NCBI GenBank assembly: GCA_018697195.1
Contig: JAGMWU010000041.1
Span: 749,001-813,000 of the forward strand
Reading direction: 5' to 3'
DNA from: Certhia americana
Taxonomy: Eukaryota; Chordata; Aves; Passeriformes; Certhiidae
DNA: 64,000 nucleotides
Below the pieces are notes generated by a model. That model saw only the letters and a program-made list of their open reading frames with translations, was not told the DNA's origin and made no database searches. The position numbers and the translations under genes were made by a program. Every line of letters starts with the position of its first letter. The stretch's first letter is position 1. This document shows, one piece after another, positions 13,391 through 27,000 of this stretch.

Positions 13391-15320
13391 GTGCCTTGCG
13401 TAAGGTGCAGCATGAGGCACTGCGGAAGCGCTTGCAGAGGGGCCTCTGCTTTGGTTTTGTGTGCCTTTTAAAGGGGCTGGTTTGGAAAGATGGGCAATGA
13501 GCTTTGTGCACTGTAGATCTTCCTGGAAATCTCTCTCCTGGTTCATAAAGGGGAATGTTACGGCAATGAAACAGGGGGAAGGGTTGAGGAGGCAGGATGG
13601 AGACAGATGAGCAGAGCTGTGTTCTGCACAGGCTCTCAGGTCTGGCATGTTTCACGTGAGACAGGTCGTCTCTTGTGCTGGCTTAATGGGCTTCAGGCTG
13701 ATGTCAGGCTGCTTGTGTGCTGGGTTTGGGCAGGGTAGCTTAATCCAGGTGTGGAGCTGGAAAGTGAGTGTGTGATGCTTGAGGGGGTAGCCTCGGTTGT
13801 AGGCACACTGCAAGTCAGGGGCCAAAAGTATATCTCATCCTGAGCATCTGATATGCAGCCTCATGAAAAAGGGGTTCTCAGGGATATCTGTTGAAAATCC
13901 TATAGAGGAACTACTGTTGTTCAGAAGTTTAACAAGGTTCAGGGACCACGTTTGTGGTTGGCAGCCTTGGCTAATTCATCTTCGATCTCTAGCCCTTAAT
14001 TTCCTGTATGAAGGAAAGAGACCCTGGCTGCAGGAGGATTGATCAAGACCTGCCAGCCATAGCTTAGTGCTGTTGTTAATTTAATAGCATCGCTGATCTA
14101 ATTGAACCCAGCCCTTGCCTTTGTCCTGTCCCACTTGATTTACACGCATGCGCTCCCAGTGTCATAAAGGAAATCTCCTGCCTCTCTTAAATAACACTAA
14201 GCTGCAGGAACGAGGACGAGGGGGTGGATGTGTAGATACCATACAGAGGAGTTATGCGGGAAGTGGCACAGTCAGCTGACTGGCCGCAGCCACCTCCCCC
14301 CCAGGACATCCAGTTGCTGATTCCTGTCTTGTCCCATCTCCTACTTGCACCTCAAATGACTGGCACCCTCTGTCCCTATGGATGGGGAGACAGGACAAGT
14401 TCCCTGGGGCCTGGGCCTTCACCTTCGCTTGGGAAAATTCACAGCTCCTTGTTGAGAGAGCAGAGAAACATACAGGCACTGAACAGCTTTTATTTGGCTT
14501 TTTAGTGTGGGAGGAATCCAGGCTTCATTCTTGGGATAGGTTGGGGGAGACGGCCAGCTCTGACCAGAGAACTGGGGTATGTCTCCTTTCCTGGTAGCTG
14601 ACAGCAGCCTGACCTGTGCAAATGGGAGGAAAAATCAGCATTGTAGGCAGATGGTTTCCACCTGTGCAGGAGCTCTCCCTGCCCTTCTCAGCCCCACAGA
14701 GGCCTACACTTGTTCCTGGTGGTTTCCAGTCAGTATCCGGTCTGTGGCTAAGTTGGCTAATCCATTTCTTCCATGTGTGACCTCGGAACAGTATTCAGGG
14801 AGACTTGGATACCTGAGATGATGTTCAGACTATTGATGGGAGGAGAAGGTGACTAGAAGATGACTTCACATACTCTTGGTCATTCCCAAACCAAACCCCA
14901 GAGGTTTCCACATACCATGTGACTCATGGGCTCTCAAGAGTTGGTGGTACTGAATTCACTAGAGATCAAAGAATATGGAGTTTTATAGCAGGTTGGGCCC
15001 AGTCAGGGAAAACACCGAATGGAAATGTGTTGTTGGGTGTTGCAATGCCAAAGTATTCCTGATCGGCTTCTTTCCCTCCTACCTGCATCTACCTGCAGGC
15101 AGAGAGCATGATATTCAGCCTTGCTCCCAGCTGATGTGAGCTGGAGGGAGTGCCATGGCTTATTTTTGCTGGAGGTTAGGAGAGCTTCATTGGGGACCAC
15201 AGTGTCCTAGTTGGAAATAAGATGAATTGGGCACCTGTGTTTATAGACTCCCTGGGGGAGAATGTCTCATCACCTCTGCATGACAACAGCCAGCACTATA
15301 AAGGCCTGATCCTCACAGCC

Positions 15321-15346
15321 TTTTTTTTTTAATTTTTTTTTTTTTG
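15321..15346. repeat. Poly(T) tract
   Basis: Two runs of about 10 and 13 T separated by AA. It could be the A-tail of a decayed minus-strand retrocopy or simple slippage, but no recognisable element body adjoins it. Confidence 0.6.
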
Positions 15347-17452
15347 TCACTTCAGTAATAGTAATGATTAACAGTAATTATCAGAACAGTAGTGGGAGTG
15401 TCCCGTAATGCTAGTGGATGGGGGAATTCCACTAAGGGCATCTGCTACAATGCTTAGCGCTGGTTACCAGGCCAAACAAATACACCAGAGACCTGTGGCT
15501 CTTTCCTAGATTTGGTTTCTGGAACGTGTGCTGGCTAAGCTGGTTTCAGGTGGATTGCTGTTTACTCTATCATCCCTAATGACACATTCCTCCTGTCCAG
15601 GGTGCCCCAGCTCCCCGTGTGCATGGCTGGCGTGCAGGTGACAGTCACTGCTGTGCAGCAGCCAAAACATGGAGTCTGCGGACAGCTGTAATCCAGTGGT
15701 GGAGCAGGGCCTGGAGCACGGGGTGAGTCACAGCTCAGTGCTGCTTTGGATTCAGCAGGCCAAGCACAGGAATGTGAACAGCCCTTCCTCTGCTCATATG
15801 TGCTTGAGATAGAAGAGCAAAATATTTACCAAGGGCCAAAACAAACTTGCCAAAGGGATTGAAGCCAATGCAGCTGAGGCCTGTGATGGCCAAGATTCCC
15901 AGATGGAGCAGTGAAGAGTCAGGGGCTCTACTGATGGTGTGTGTACAACACATATTGCTCTAAGGCTTTAGTGGAGGCCTTAGAGTCTGGTGGCATGCTT
16001 CAGCAGGTCTGTGCTTCTCACTGACAGTGTGTTCCCCATGCTGGCACCAGCTGTCCCAATGGGAGGTACAGGAGAGGCATGGAAAGTCGAGATGGAGAGC
16101 ACACAGGCAGGAGGGACTGCTGTGCAGAAAACCTGAGAGCTGCTGGTGAGTCACACCCATTCTTATGGCGGTGGGTTTGCTCTCATTTCACTGTCCTGAG
16201 GGGGATGTCACTCCCTGGGTAGAGCCATCGAGTGGGTAGGCCATACAGTCATCCACCAGGAACACGCTGCCATGTAGAAATTTCAGCTCTACTGGCCACT
16301 GAGCAGGGGCATAAATGATACACCCAAGTGTGCGCATAGTCGCTTGTCAGATAAGGCAATCTTCACCTTTGCATATGTTCTGTCTCAGCAATTAATCATT
16401 GTCCCTGGAGAATGACAAATTCTGTGGAAGAGATGACTTTATGAAGTCAAAACAGGTGCTGATGGACAGAACAGCACAAAGGACTGATGGGTAAGGGGCT
16501 GGTGTTCTCCCAGCTTGCTTGCAACCTACTGCATGCTGTGGGGAAATCCCCTTTGCTTCAAGCCTTGTCGTTTTATTATTCTATTCTATGTAATTCTTCT
16601 AAGCATTTCACCCAAAGCAAGGAGAAACAATTAATAGATATAGGGACAGTGATATGGGGGGGACTTGGCTTGATAGCACTTGCTGTAAGGGCACAGATTT
16701 GTTTAGCACCAAGTAAAGGCAGAAGCCGTGGAAAGACTCCCCAAATGAGAAAGCTTTAACCCCTCTGAGGCTAAGAAATCACTCAGCATGGAGCACTGGG
16801 CTGTAATTAGGAAAGGGAAATCACCAGCTGAGTATTAAGAAGGGCTTGCTACTTGTGAGATGTGTTGAGCCATTCAGGATTTGCCCAGGGGAGAGAGTAA
16901 TGGCAAAGTCATACAAGCCAGGAGAATGAAGTTTTAAAAACTGCCCTTTAGGGAGGAATGCAGCATGAACTGGGAGATCTGTCTCCCTTTTCAATGCCAT
17001 CTTCTTCTTCCATGAGATGGATAAGCATTAGCTGCTTGGGTTTTTTTTTTCTTTCTTTTTTACATTGCTGGTTAATGCTGACCCAAGAAGTTGGCAAAGA
17101 AATCAGTGAATTTGGGGAATTGTCCTTTATTTTTCATAGCAAAACGTCTATGTTGTCCAGTAACTTTGACCTCGTGCCGTGTTTACAGGAAGAGGTATCA
17201 GCCACTTTCAGCCCTGGGTGCAGAATTTGAACTCTCATAGTTTATAGGAGAGACTGGTTGTTTAATTCATCCCTCACATTGATGGCAAATTTGAAACTGA
17301 CCTTTAAAAAGAGTAATTTGGCTCAAGGTTTTTCTTTACTCCATTTCCTCCAGACAGTTGCATCTACATGTATTCCAGTTTCAAATACATTCCCTTCTTA
17401 GGGCATTTGTGTTCCCATGACTCCCAAGATTTTTACCATTTATGATTTTCAC

Positions 17453-17590
17453 AAAATCATGGAATCATTTAGGTTGGAAGGGCCGTCTAAGATCATTGGG
17501 TCCAACCATTCCCCTCAGCACTGCAAGGCCCTCTGCTGAACTGTGACTCCAGTGCCACATCTACATGCCTTTTATGTCCCTTTGGGAACT
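17453..17590 (-). mobile_element. CR1 LINE fragment, 3' end, minus strand
   Basis: The sequence begins with ATCATGGAATCATTTAGGTT, then GGAAGGGCC, CTAAGATCATTGGGTCCAACC and a further CR1-like stretch. This is the reverse complement of the 3' end of avian CR1 elements, including the remains of the terminal ATTCTATG-type repeats. It is 5'-truncated and diverged, with no ORF. CR1 is the main LINE family in birds and other reptiles. Confidence 0.85.
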
Positions 17591-20500
17591 TAATATTAAT
17601 TTCATGTAGTTCAAATGAAAATGCTGTCAAGAGTGAGGTGCCTTCCAATTAGAGTCTGACCTTCCGAGTGTATGTCTTGGGCACCTCTCATTTTCTACAA
17701 TGGAAGGTTGCTGTATGTAAGTCTGCTTACAGACATAATGACGGGCACTCATGCTGTTTGAAAAATTCTGGATGCCTTTCCCAGGAATTTATGAAATTTC
17801 TGCTTTTTGTTGCTTTGCACACATGTGTAACAGTGGTGAGTGCATCAGTGCAAGACTAGGAATGATTTTCTTTCCATTTCAAAAATACTTTCTAGCAAGA
17901 AAAGATGATGATTTTGCAAATTTGCCTTGTTTTCAGGAGATGAAACCAATGCAGATCCATGCCCACAGCCACAATGCATAAAACCAGGTGCAAGTCCTAC
18001 AGAAGGCAGCTAAAGTAAGTGTTACAGACACTTGCCATGAATGGTTTTAGTTATGAAAAAGCACACAGATAAAGTGGCAGTTCATTGCTGTGAACACAGT
18101 TATTCTTCTAAGCAAGTCCTCCATGAGGAAAACAGACACCACAGGAAAATACACATTTAAGCTGTGTTTTTTCCTCTTTAAATCAGAAAGGGCATGTTGT
18201 TCATAGAAAGTGCTGTGTGCCATCAGTGATGGATACACTGACAGACAAGGCTCAGTCCGTACCCTTGCAATAATCCCTGTTGTGAATCTGCTGCTCTGTC
18301 CCAGAAGGGGAGATGAATGCTTGAGACATTGCAAGGACTTCAGCTGAGCCTCTGTACTTTGTAAAGAGAGGTTTTCTTTAAAGGTGGTTATTAAGGTGGT
18401 GCAAGGTAATAAAAGCAAGCAAGTCTTTGGCACCAGTTCTTAAGGCATTTCCCCATGTTCTCGTTACACTTGGTAAAGAAAAAAACCCTGAAATATCAAA
18501 GCATTCGGGAGGCTACTCACTGGTGGGGTGCCAAGGGGCACAAATCCTTGGGCGCCTTGCCCTGGGCGTGCCAGTTCACCCCAGCTGAAATCGAGGCCAG
18601 CAGCGGAGATGCACCCGTGATGCTCTGTTGCCCAACCAGTGCTGCCTCTCAGCATTGCACAGACTTGTCGCTCCTACCGGGACCTGTGGGATGCAATGAG
18701 CCTGCCTTACAATGACCCCATTGATGCTGCAAAGCCTCTTGGAAAACTGGCTCTTAAGGTGTGTGCCAGCCTTATCCCAAGAGGCATCCTCCACGTGGAG
18801 GAGGGGATGGTGAAAGCTGCACGCGGGGATGCCGGATGCGAAATCAGGTGCTGCGAAACAAAGCACATTACAGAAAGATGAAACAAAGATGTGTCCATGA
18901 TACTTGTTTTCCATATATTCAGATCTGAAAGAGGAAATTCCAATGAATTGCTCCAATTGTGTCAGCGTTACTTGGTATCTGGGTACCGGTACAAGACTAT
19001 AATTAAATGTTGCCCTTCAGAGGATAAATCATGCAGGAATTTAAGGGTAAAATTAATTATAAAGTGGAAGTTCTTCAGTGATGCTGCTTTTTAAGGCATC
19101 TGTAAGCCCACACACAGAAACACGTTGCTAATAATTGCAATTCGTTCCTTTACTCATTATGATCCCTGAAAGAGCAGACAATAAAATCCTTAATGAGTGG
19201 GATCAGCACAAATTAAAGAAGCAACAAAAACAGTCATGTGGCATCAAAAAAGACACCATCTGAATGGCATGACTAATTAGAGGGGAAAAACAGGGGACTT
19301 AGAAAAAGATTCCAGCTATATCATGTCCCACTTGCTGTGAAGGGCATCCTTCTAAATGCTACTTTCACACAGAGCTTTATTATATTTATTTTGCCAACTC
19401 TCATACTATTTAGGTAATTAATGAGTGGTGCTGACACACAATTCTGTAGCAACATTCTGCCTTTTTTCACTTTGGCATCTCCATGCCACTGTAGTCCTAA
19501 AATAGCTCCAAAAATAAAGAGTGTGATTTGTAAGTACCAGATCTATTGCAGCCCCCTGGATGCATGTTAGGATGAATTCCTTAGAACTGCATTCTGAACA
19601 TGGAGTTTCATGTATCAATAACTGCTTATAAAACAGAGAAACTAGGGACACTTGAGTCAGCAGCTATTAACAGTGCAATAGTGTCAGTACTCAGGTTCAT
19701 TTCAATGAGACAGGCTTATCAGTGCCACAGTAAACTGAGTATCGATGAGCCTTCATGGAGAGTGGTAAAGTAGGGGAAGATGGTTTTTCCTTTAAAAGGA
19801 AAAGAAGTAAACCATCATTGCTGAGCAGCTTGTTGAGATGAGAGACACTTGATATTTTAGGCAAATGTGTGCAGTAGGGATTTGGTGGATGTCAGTCCTC
19901 CAATGTTGGGATGTCACTGCTGAATGAGGTCTTGCCTAATATAGTGACAAGAGTGCGTGGGCTTCAACAGGATGCTCAGAAGGAATTTTTTGAAAAGTAG
20001 CTGTAACTGGTTGGCTGCTCTTTCAAAGATCTTACTGATCTGAACTGAAAGTTGCTTCCAGGAACTGCCTGTGCTACTGGGATGTGATGAGGCCAAGGGC
20101 TGGAGGGGGAACGTGGCCTACACACCCCCTGAACTCAAGACCATTGTGGCCAGTGCAGGTGCTGGCATTCTTGGTGCTGTGCTGTAACTCAGTAAGCCAT
20201 TTCTGCCCCTAGCTCCGGGACTCCCTGCCACCTGCACGTGTGTGCTGAGAGTCACTTCAGAGATGCCTGGAGATGGGAGATTGGGCCAGCAAGTTTCCAG
20301 CTGCCCACCTTGGGGTGTTTCCCAAACCTTGCTTTAGACACAGGTGGTGTTCATGGCAGTGCAATGGCCGAGTGGTCCCTTGTGTGCCGGCAAGGCCTAC
20401 CCGGGCAGCTAGCCCCGGGGCCGCAGGACCTCGTGCCATTGCACATCGCACGGATGCTTTGAGGGCAAGCAGAGACAGCGGTTGTGCCGAGGTTGTGCCG

Positions 20501-20639
20501 TCGGCATCCACAGCCCCCGGAAGTCCCGGGCATCAGTGCCTGGGCTAGACTGCTCAGAGGGCTCGGGTAATTTCACGGCCCCAGGCACTATTTGCAACGC
20601 TACTTGCTGGAACGAGGGACACCTAATGTATCCGGGCAC

Positions 20640-21060
20640 CAGCCGACGGCCGGAGGGGGCAGCGCTGCCCCCCGCTCCCCGGAGAAGGGCCGGGAGAGCC
20701 GGGCCGGGGCGCGGTCCTCGCCCACCGCCTGGGCATCGCTTGCGGGCAGAGCAGGGGGCGCCCGGAGCGGCTCCCACGCTGGGGGCTGCGGGGGCAGGCT
20801 GAACCGCGGCAGCTGCTGCCCCTCTCCGGACGGGCCGTGTGTCACCGCGAAGGGACACGCCTCTCCGCGGGCATATAAGAAGTGCGGCTGACCGGCCGAT
20901 TTCACACCGCTGCGCCTCCTGCCTCCGCCGCCTGCTTTTCTGCCGCCTTCTCTGCTCCCTGGGGACCGAGGGCCATGGACGCCGGCTGCCTGCGGGCCCG
21001 CAGCCTGCTGCTCTTCCTCGGTAAGCGGCGAAGTCCCCGTTCCCGTGGGCAGGGGCTGGG
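20640..21060 (+). promoter_or_regulatory. EREG: EREG CpG-rich promoter with TATA box
   Basis: A dense block of CpG and GC runs surrounds the start of EREG. A TATA box (CATATAAGA, 20872-20880) lies about 95 bases upstream of the ATG at 20975, placing the transcription start near 20900-20910 by the usual 25-30 base spacing. TATA-containing inducible promoters are typical of the EGF-ligand genes. Long open frames on both strands across this block reflect high GC rather than additional genes. Confidence 0.75.
20975..21020 (+). CDS. EREG: EREG exon 1 (coding part)
   Basis: The ATG at 20975 sits in GGGCCATGG, a good initiation context, about 95 bases past the TATA box. The exon gives 15 codons plus one base, the N-terminal half of the signal peptide with LLLFL. 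The donor GTAAGC starts at 21021 (phase 1). Confidence 0.9.
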
Positions 21061-24000
21061 AGGGCATCGGGTGCTGCTTCCTGGGACAGGGGCATTCTTT
21101 GGCTGCTGGGAAATCTGCGTCAAAGCATGAAGTTCAAGTTGCCTTCAGGTGAAGCTGCTGAGTTTCCCTCCGAGATAAAGTCCCAGGCGCTGTGCTGACA
21201 GTTGTACCTGGGTGGACTGTGAGCTGAGGAGTGGCACGAGCACCGCACTCTGTGTGCAGGGTATTTTAAATATTTAAATGTTTATAAAACAGGATATTTT
21301 GTTGCCTGTGCAATGCGCAGGGGTGTCCTGTGACTGAGTGAAGGTGAACGTTCTTTCCCTTCTCCCCAGCTCTGTTCCCAGTGCAGTCTGTTCTCGTTCA
21401 CCTTGACCTGTCCTGTTTGTAGCCCGGCCCCTTGCTGCCTTTGCCCCAGCCATGATCTGGGCGAGCTCCGTGGGTCAATCCTCACAACAGCAGAGACTTC
21501 CTTATGATAACAAAACAGGTTGTGGCCTCCTTCTGCTTGACACTTCTCCACCTCCTCACCGAGAGCGTGTTACTCTGTTGTATGACATAAGCTACCTGAA
21601 AGTCTCAAGTGAACACGTGTATCCTTAGAGCCTCAAGAGTCCTGGGGCCTGGGTGTGCTGTGATGCAAGAGCTGATCCTTGTCACACACCTCCACGGGGT
21701 GCTGGCAGTGACAAGTGGCGACTGCCGAGAGCTGACCCTGTTGGGCAACTTGAGCTGTGTGGGCAGCAAAGTCCTGAGACCTGACACACTCACACCTTGC
21801 TTTAATGACAAAGCATATTCTTACACTCATGATGTTGGGCTCGAGGTCATTAGCTGATGGACAGACTCAGTTCCTAAGACTTCTCTTTTGGGACAGATGT
21901 TTTCCTCACCTTCAAAGCCCACTGCAGTATGAGTTTGTGTCTTTCATCTTAGTAGGGTATTTCCATAACAGTTGATGGATCAGCTGCTGCACAGTATCTT
22001 ACTTGCCAGGACAGCAGGCTAAACACCTTGTAGTCTGTGAGTCAGCCATGCTTTGCACAGAACTGACACTGGTAGGAACTGGTATGGCTTCATGGATCTG
22101 TATATGAATTTCTTTGTTTCCGGGGCAGGCACAACATCTAATAGTAAGGGATGGATTAGTCATAGCTAGGTGGCATCATAACAAGGGCTATGAGTACTTT
22201 ACTGCCTTCTCCTCCCAGGGCAGGAGTGTAAGAAGAACCTGGGGCTTCTGAGAAAGCTGTTTGTCACTGGTGCTATGACAGACTGGAAGAGGTTCCCTGC
22301 TGAATGGCTGAAGCCTTACTGAAGTGACAGTCCTTGCCAGGTTCATATCCTGGCTGTTGTGGGCTTGGTGCCTGTGCAGCAGAAAGGAAGTGGTGGGAGA
22401 GAGAGGTCACTCACTCCTGAGTCCCCTCATGGTGCTATGCCAGTCACATGCAGATGTGGTGGTGATGGGGATGAGCCCAGGCCCTGCCTTTTCTGGGAGT
22501 TGCTGCAGGAGCCTTGGCACCGATCTCCTTGTGCTTGCTGTAGTGCCCACTCAGGGAGCAGTGGGGAAGGCAGGCGTTAGACGTCCAGACTCACCGGACG
22601 GTCCCAGGAACTGCTACTGACCTGATGCTTTCCTGTGTCAGATTCTCCTGGCTATCAGGAGACTGGCTCAACATAAAGATTGCTGCATCTGACAATGGGG
22701 AAAGTGTTAATGGCTGATGTGTCTGGCTGGAAGTAGTAATGGATTTCTGTTTTTGTGGCATAGGGACCTGAGCCCCCAAGCAAGGGGTGGAAAGCGGGGG
22801 CAGCATATGAGTAAGGTCACTGGTGCTTTCACCCTTCCAGGGGGGTGGAAACAGTACTGGAGTGACTTGGTGCACATAACTGCATTATCTCTGCCTTAGG
22901 GTAAGTCCTGGTACAATGCTGAAGATGATCGTGTAGGCCTGTAGCAATTTTGGAGCACCAGTCTTCCCATGGCAGGCTGGTGTTTCCAGGGCTGCCTTAG
23001 GGATGCTGTGCCCTGATCCTGGACATCCACAACTGTGAGTCTGCGGTTCTGGAATTAAACAGTGGTAGCAGGGATGCTCACAAAGCCAGTGGGACAGACT
23101 GGCTAACTTGCATGTTCCCTACTCGCTTTACCCAAAGAAGGCCTTAGACTTCTTTGACATGCCCTGGATGTCCAAAATCAGGTGATAGGGATGCACCTTG
23201 ATCTGTCTTTGCAGTTAAAATGGGCTGAGATCCTTCAGGTGCTTGTCACCTGGGCACCTCTGCTTTGGAAGTGCAACCACGTGGAGGGTGTAGGTGCTCT
23301 GTGGTGGCACAGAGACCACAGAGATGCCAAATGGGAGGTAGCATCATTCAGGTGAGTTAGTACAAGGCTGGCCATCTTGGTGACAGACAAAGCCAACTCA
23401 AATAATGGTTGAGCTCTCAGAAACTTGGCAGTTTAAAGGGTAGTGTAAATCCTCCACAGAGTAGTCTTCGGGTTAGTGTACCTCGCATATGCATCCTTCA
23501 TCCTTAGCAGTCATCCTGCCACTGGAAACTGCAGCAGGCTCACAGTGGGCAAACTAATGGTTAACCCTTGCGGGTCATCTCTGACAGAGGCTGCAGGAAG
23601 CAAAGGCAGTTTGTCACTGGCCCTCATTTTCCTTTCATCCCTTAGGGAAGGACAAGTAAGCAGCACCATTACTCCTGTTCCAGCAAGTGCTGGTATTGTT
23701 AGCCTTGCTGGAATAGCTGTGAAGCTGGGTGGGATTATGTGTTCATGCAGTGATGTAGGACTACAATGTGTAACGCTCATATTCCTGCAAGACACGTGTG
23801 AAAATCTACCACCTCACTGCTGTTATCTTGTACCTTGTGTTTACTTAATGAACAGTGAAGGAATAAAAATATAACCTCTCCCAGGTGCTGTGTTTAGTAT
23901 GCATCATCTAATAAATATCCTGGGAAAGGCTCTCCTTTGCCACTGCTGTGTGCAGATCCCTTATCCTACTAGTGATATCAGAGGGGAAATATGTGCATGG

Positions 24001-27000
24001 GGGAAAGGGCAAAACAGAGCAGTGCAGAGCCGGAAGAACAGCCCAAAAGCAGCAAGTACTGCTGGGTGTCAGCAAATATCCACGCCTGCAGTCCAGCCTT
24101 TCTGGCCCTGCAATCAGGTGGAGGAGGCACCCACACATGGCTGGGATCAGGAAAACCCTTGGCCAGTGAAGAGGAAGAGGAGGTAATTTTTAATTTGTCC
24201 CTCATAGATGTTTGAGTTGTGGCCTTTAACTGAAAAGCCATGCTTCCTTCTGGAGCCAAGAGGAGAGCTGACCTGCGCTGGAGTTTTTTTCAAATACAAA
24301 AACCGGGTTCTGCTAAGTCTCAGACTGGGAACTTCAGCTTAAAAAGCAGCTGCTTGGTTTATGCCCAGGTCAAGGAAGTGTGCAAACTGTGACAGAAATG
24401 TGTAGGCTGCATGAAATCCTCAGCTGCCTTAATCCATCTGCTTAATAAGTTGGTATCTGGGATACCTCTGGCATATTTAGCTTTGATTTTTGTTAATTTC
24501 TGTCCTTATTTCTTCCTGTGACATGATGTATCCTTAGCAGGACACTGCTGTCCTATGCCACAGCTCCTCCCTGCCAGGTGAGCTGCTTAGTCCATGGAGC
24601 ACTCCTGAAATGTCCCCCTAGTTCCTGGGAAGAAGAACTGACTCAGTAAATCTTTTTCCAGCATCTTTTGGGACCCCAGGTCCCTGGGCTGCCACTGTCT
24701 GACAGCTGATGGCCTCTTCGTTCACACACTTGAAGTTCCTGTTTTAGCAACCCAACTGGCCTCACAGAAGTGTTAAACTGCTGCTGCTGCAGCAATCTAC
24801 AGTGAGCATGCTGCTGCTTAAAAAAAAAAATCCCACCCTGAAAGTAAACTTGCGTGTCCTGCCCCATTGGAGGGAAAGGCAGGTCCTGCTGAGTCATGCC
24901 GGCAGGCACTGAAGTCTCCAGCTGGTACAGGTGCCAGCATCATGGATCTGTTACTGTTGCTCTGGCTCTGGGGGATCTGGGCTTTGTTCTTTTTTCTAGA
25001 GCTTGGTGGAAATCTGGCTTATTAGCTTTGCAAGGGCTGCAGTGAAGAGGGACGTAAGAAGGAAGAATGATGTTTTTAAAAATGCAAACACAGGAAGAAG
25101 CCCTGTCCCTCTTAAATATTCCTGCTGGTTTTGTGTGTAGCTGGAATGAAGGGTAAAGGAAGTCTACTAATCACCCAGAAATAGATGAGCTGCCGGAAAT
25201 CCATAAATTACCACTACTAGATTTAACCCTGAGATGTAATGAAACTTTCTAATAACTGGAGTTGAATTAGAACGATCAGGAAATTATGGAGGCACACTCC
25301 CTCCATTAGACATGCATGACCTGACAAGTTAATAGAGGCAAACAGCCCAAAGACACAAATTACAGACTTCCGTGGAATGGGGCTGATGACTAAGCAGTTC
25401 ATGAGCAGGTTAATTTGTGACCACAGCAGGAGTGTTAGCCAGGTGGATTTCATGGCCAGCTGGGGCAGATATTCACTATTCCTCGTGGCCTAGCCATGGT
25501 ACCTGTGCTGGCTTTCGAGTCCTGTTTGGAATTGTTCCTTTAACTAGTGGAATACCTGAAAGCTGTGCCTGTTTCTTGTGGTGTTCTGCTAAGTAACAGT
25601 GGCCCAGGGTCCATGAAGTGGTCAGTAACCTCTCCAAGCCAGTGGGCAGGTGAGGTGAGGGGTGTTTGGCATCTCAGGTTAGAGGCTTTGCAAGTGGTCT
25701 CTTAACCAAAGAACTGCAAAAGAGTGGATGTCAGTGCAGGAACTGTCCAGCCCTTCAGCTGTCTTCAGCAAGGAGAGGGATGAGAAAATTCTTTGCTGGG
25801 TAAAGAGCAGCTTTTGTGTTAAGCCTACCTTGAGCAGTTTGTGGTCTCTGAAGCCAATGGTGGGGTGCTGAGCCTGGCTCAGCACTGACCTCGTGTGCTG
25901 AGTCACCAACTGCACTGACTTGCAGATTCCTGGGAAATTCTCTTCCTGTGGGCTGTTGTGAGTCAAGGATATCTTGATTTTGATCAGCAAAAGGACTCCT
26001 CCTGTGATGAATGCTGGATTGTCATTCCTAATTGTGGAAGCCTGGCTATTTCCCTTGCACAGGTGCTGTGCCAGACCAGTCAGAAACCTAACATAATCAT
26101 CAAATGGCCTAATTCCTGCCTCTCCCCATAATCTCTCCAAGCCTGTTCCTGCCCAGTTTCACTCAGAATGTGGGCAAGAGGTGGTCACAGACACCGGGCT
26201 TCTGTTGAATCTTGGTTCTGCATTATAAGTTTGTATTTCAGAGATCTTTCTTTGGACTGCTCTATATAATGTAGGCAGCTTATCACTCAGACCTATATTT
26301 TTTTCAGCTTTTAACTTCAGGTCTTTCCTACCATGATGAGAAGCTTCTGTTCTTCTTATACTAATTACTAGAGCAGCTTAAATACCGAACTCAAAATGCA
26401 TCTAGTTTTGACTGTTGCTTTATTCTCTTATAGGTTACCTATTGCAAGCAGTCCTGGGCACAACAGTGATCCCGCTGTGTGGGCCTGGTGAAATGGAGAA
26501 CTGCACAACAGCGCTCAGTAAGTGCTGCATAGCTCTTGTAAATAACAGATCTTTGGTTCCCGTCTGCCTTGGGCTGGCAGCCTCACTCAGGTGCCCTTGG
26601 GAACCGTCTTGCTCTGAGCAGCGTTGCCCACATCCTGAGGTGCTAATGAAATATCCTTGCAGTCCAGACAGAGAACAGCCCACGTGTGGCCCAAGTTGGG
26701 ATAACGAGATGCAAACCTGAAATGAAGGACTATTGCTTCCATGGGCAGTGTGTGTACATCGTGGACTTGGATGAGCACTATTGCAGGTATGGACAGGCCC
26801 CACTCATCCTGCAGAGCTCCCTAGGGTGGGCTTTGAGGTCTCTATTTTTGAGGCTATCTCTATCTTTGAGGCTGCTATTGACACTTAGCTGAAGCACCAA
26901 TCCAGCCAAGTATTAAATGCTCACCTGAAAGGGATGAGGATCACCATGTCTATTATGCTCAGCTGCATTTAAGGAAGTGTTAAGCACATGTACTGCCTCC

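Larger units (their letters stand above)
1217..20640. other. Non-coding interval between EPGN and EREG
   Basis: About 19.4 kb with no open frame that looks like a conserved protein; the frames present are short and of mixed composition. It may include the EPGN 3' UTR or an unrecognised last EPGN exon near its left end. Items that stand out are a C/A-rich tract near 5.35 kb, a CpG-rich patch with an inverted repeat at 7.7-7.95 kb, a CpG-bearing 10-bp repeat near 13.37 kb, a poly(T) tract near 15.33 kb, a CR1 fragment near 17.5 kb and an AT-rich block near 19.1 kb. Confidence 0.6.

Noticed and set aside
20409..21095. 228-codon minus-strand open frame over the EREG promoter
   Set aside because: Gly/Ala/Pro/Arg-rich composition produced by CpG-rich DNA. 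No domain or splice support, and it overlaps the TATA box and EREG exon 1.
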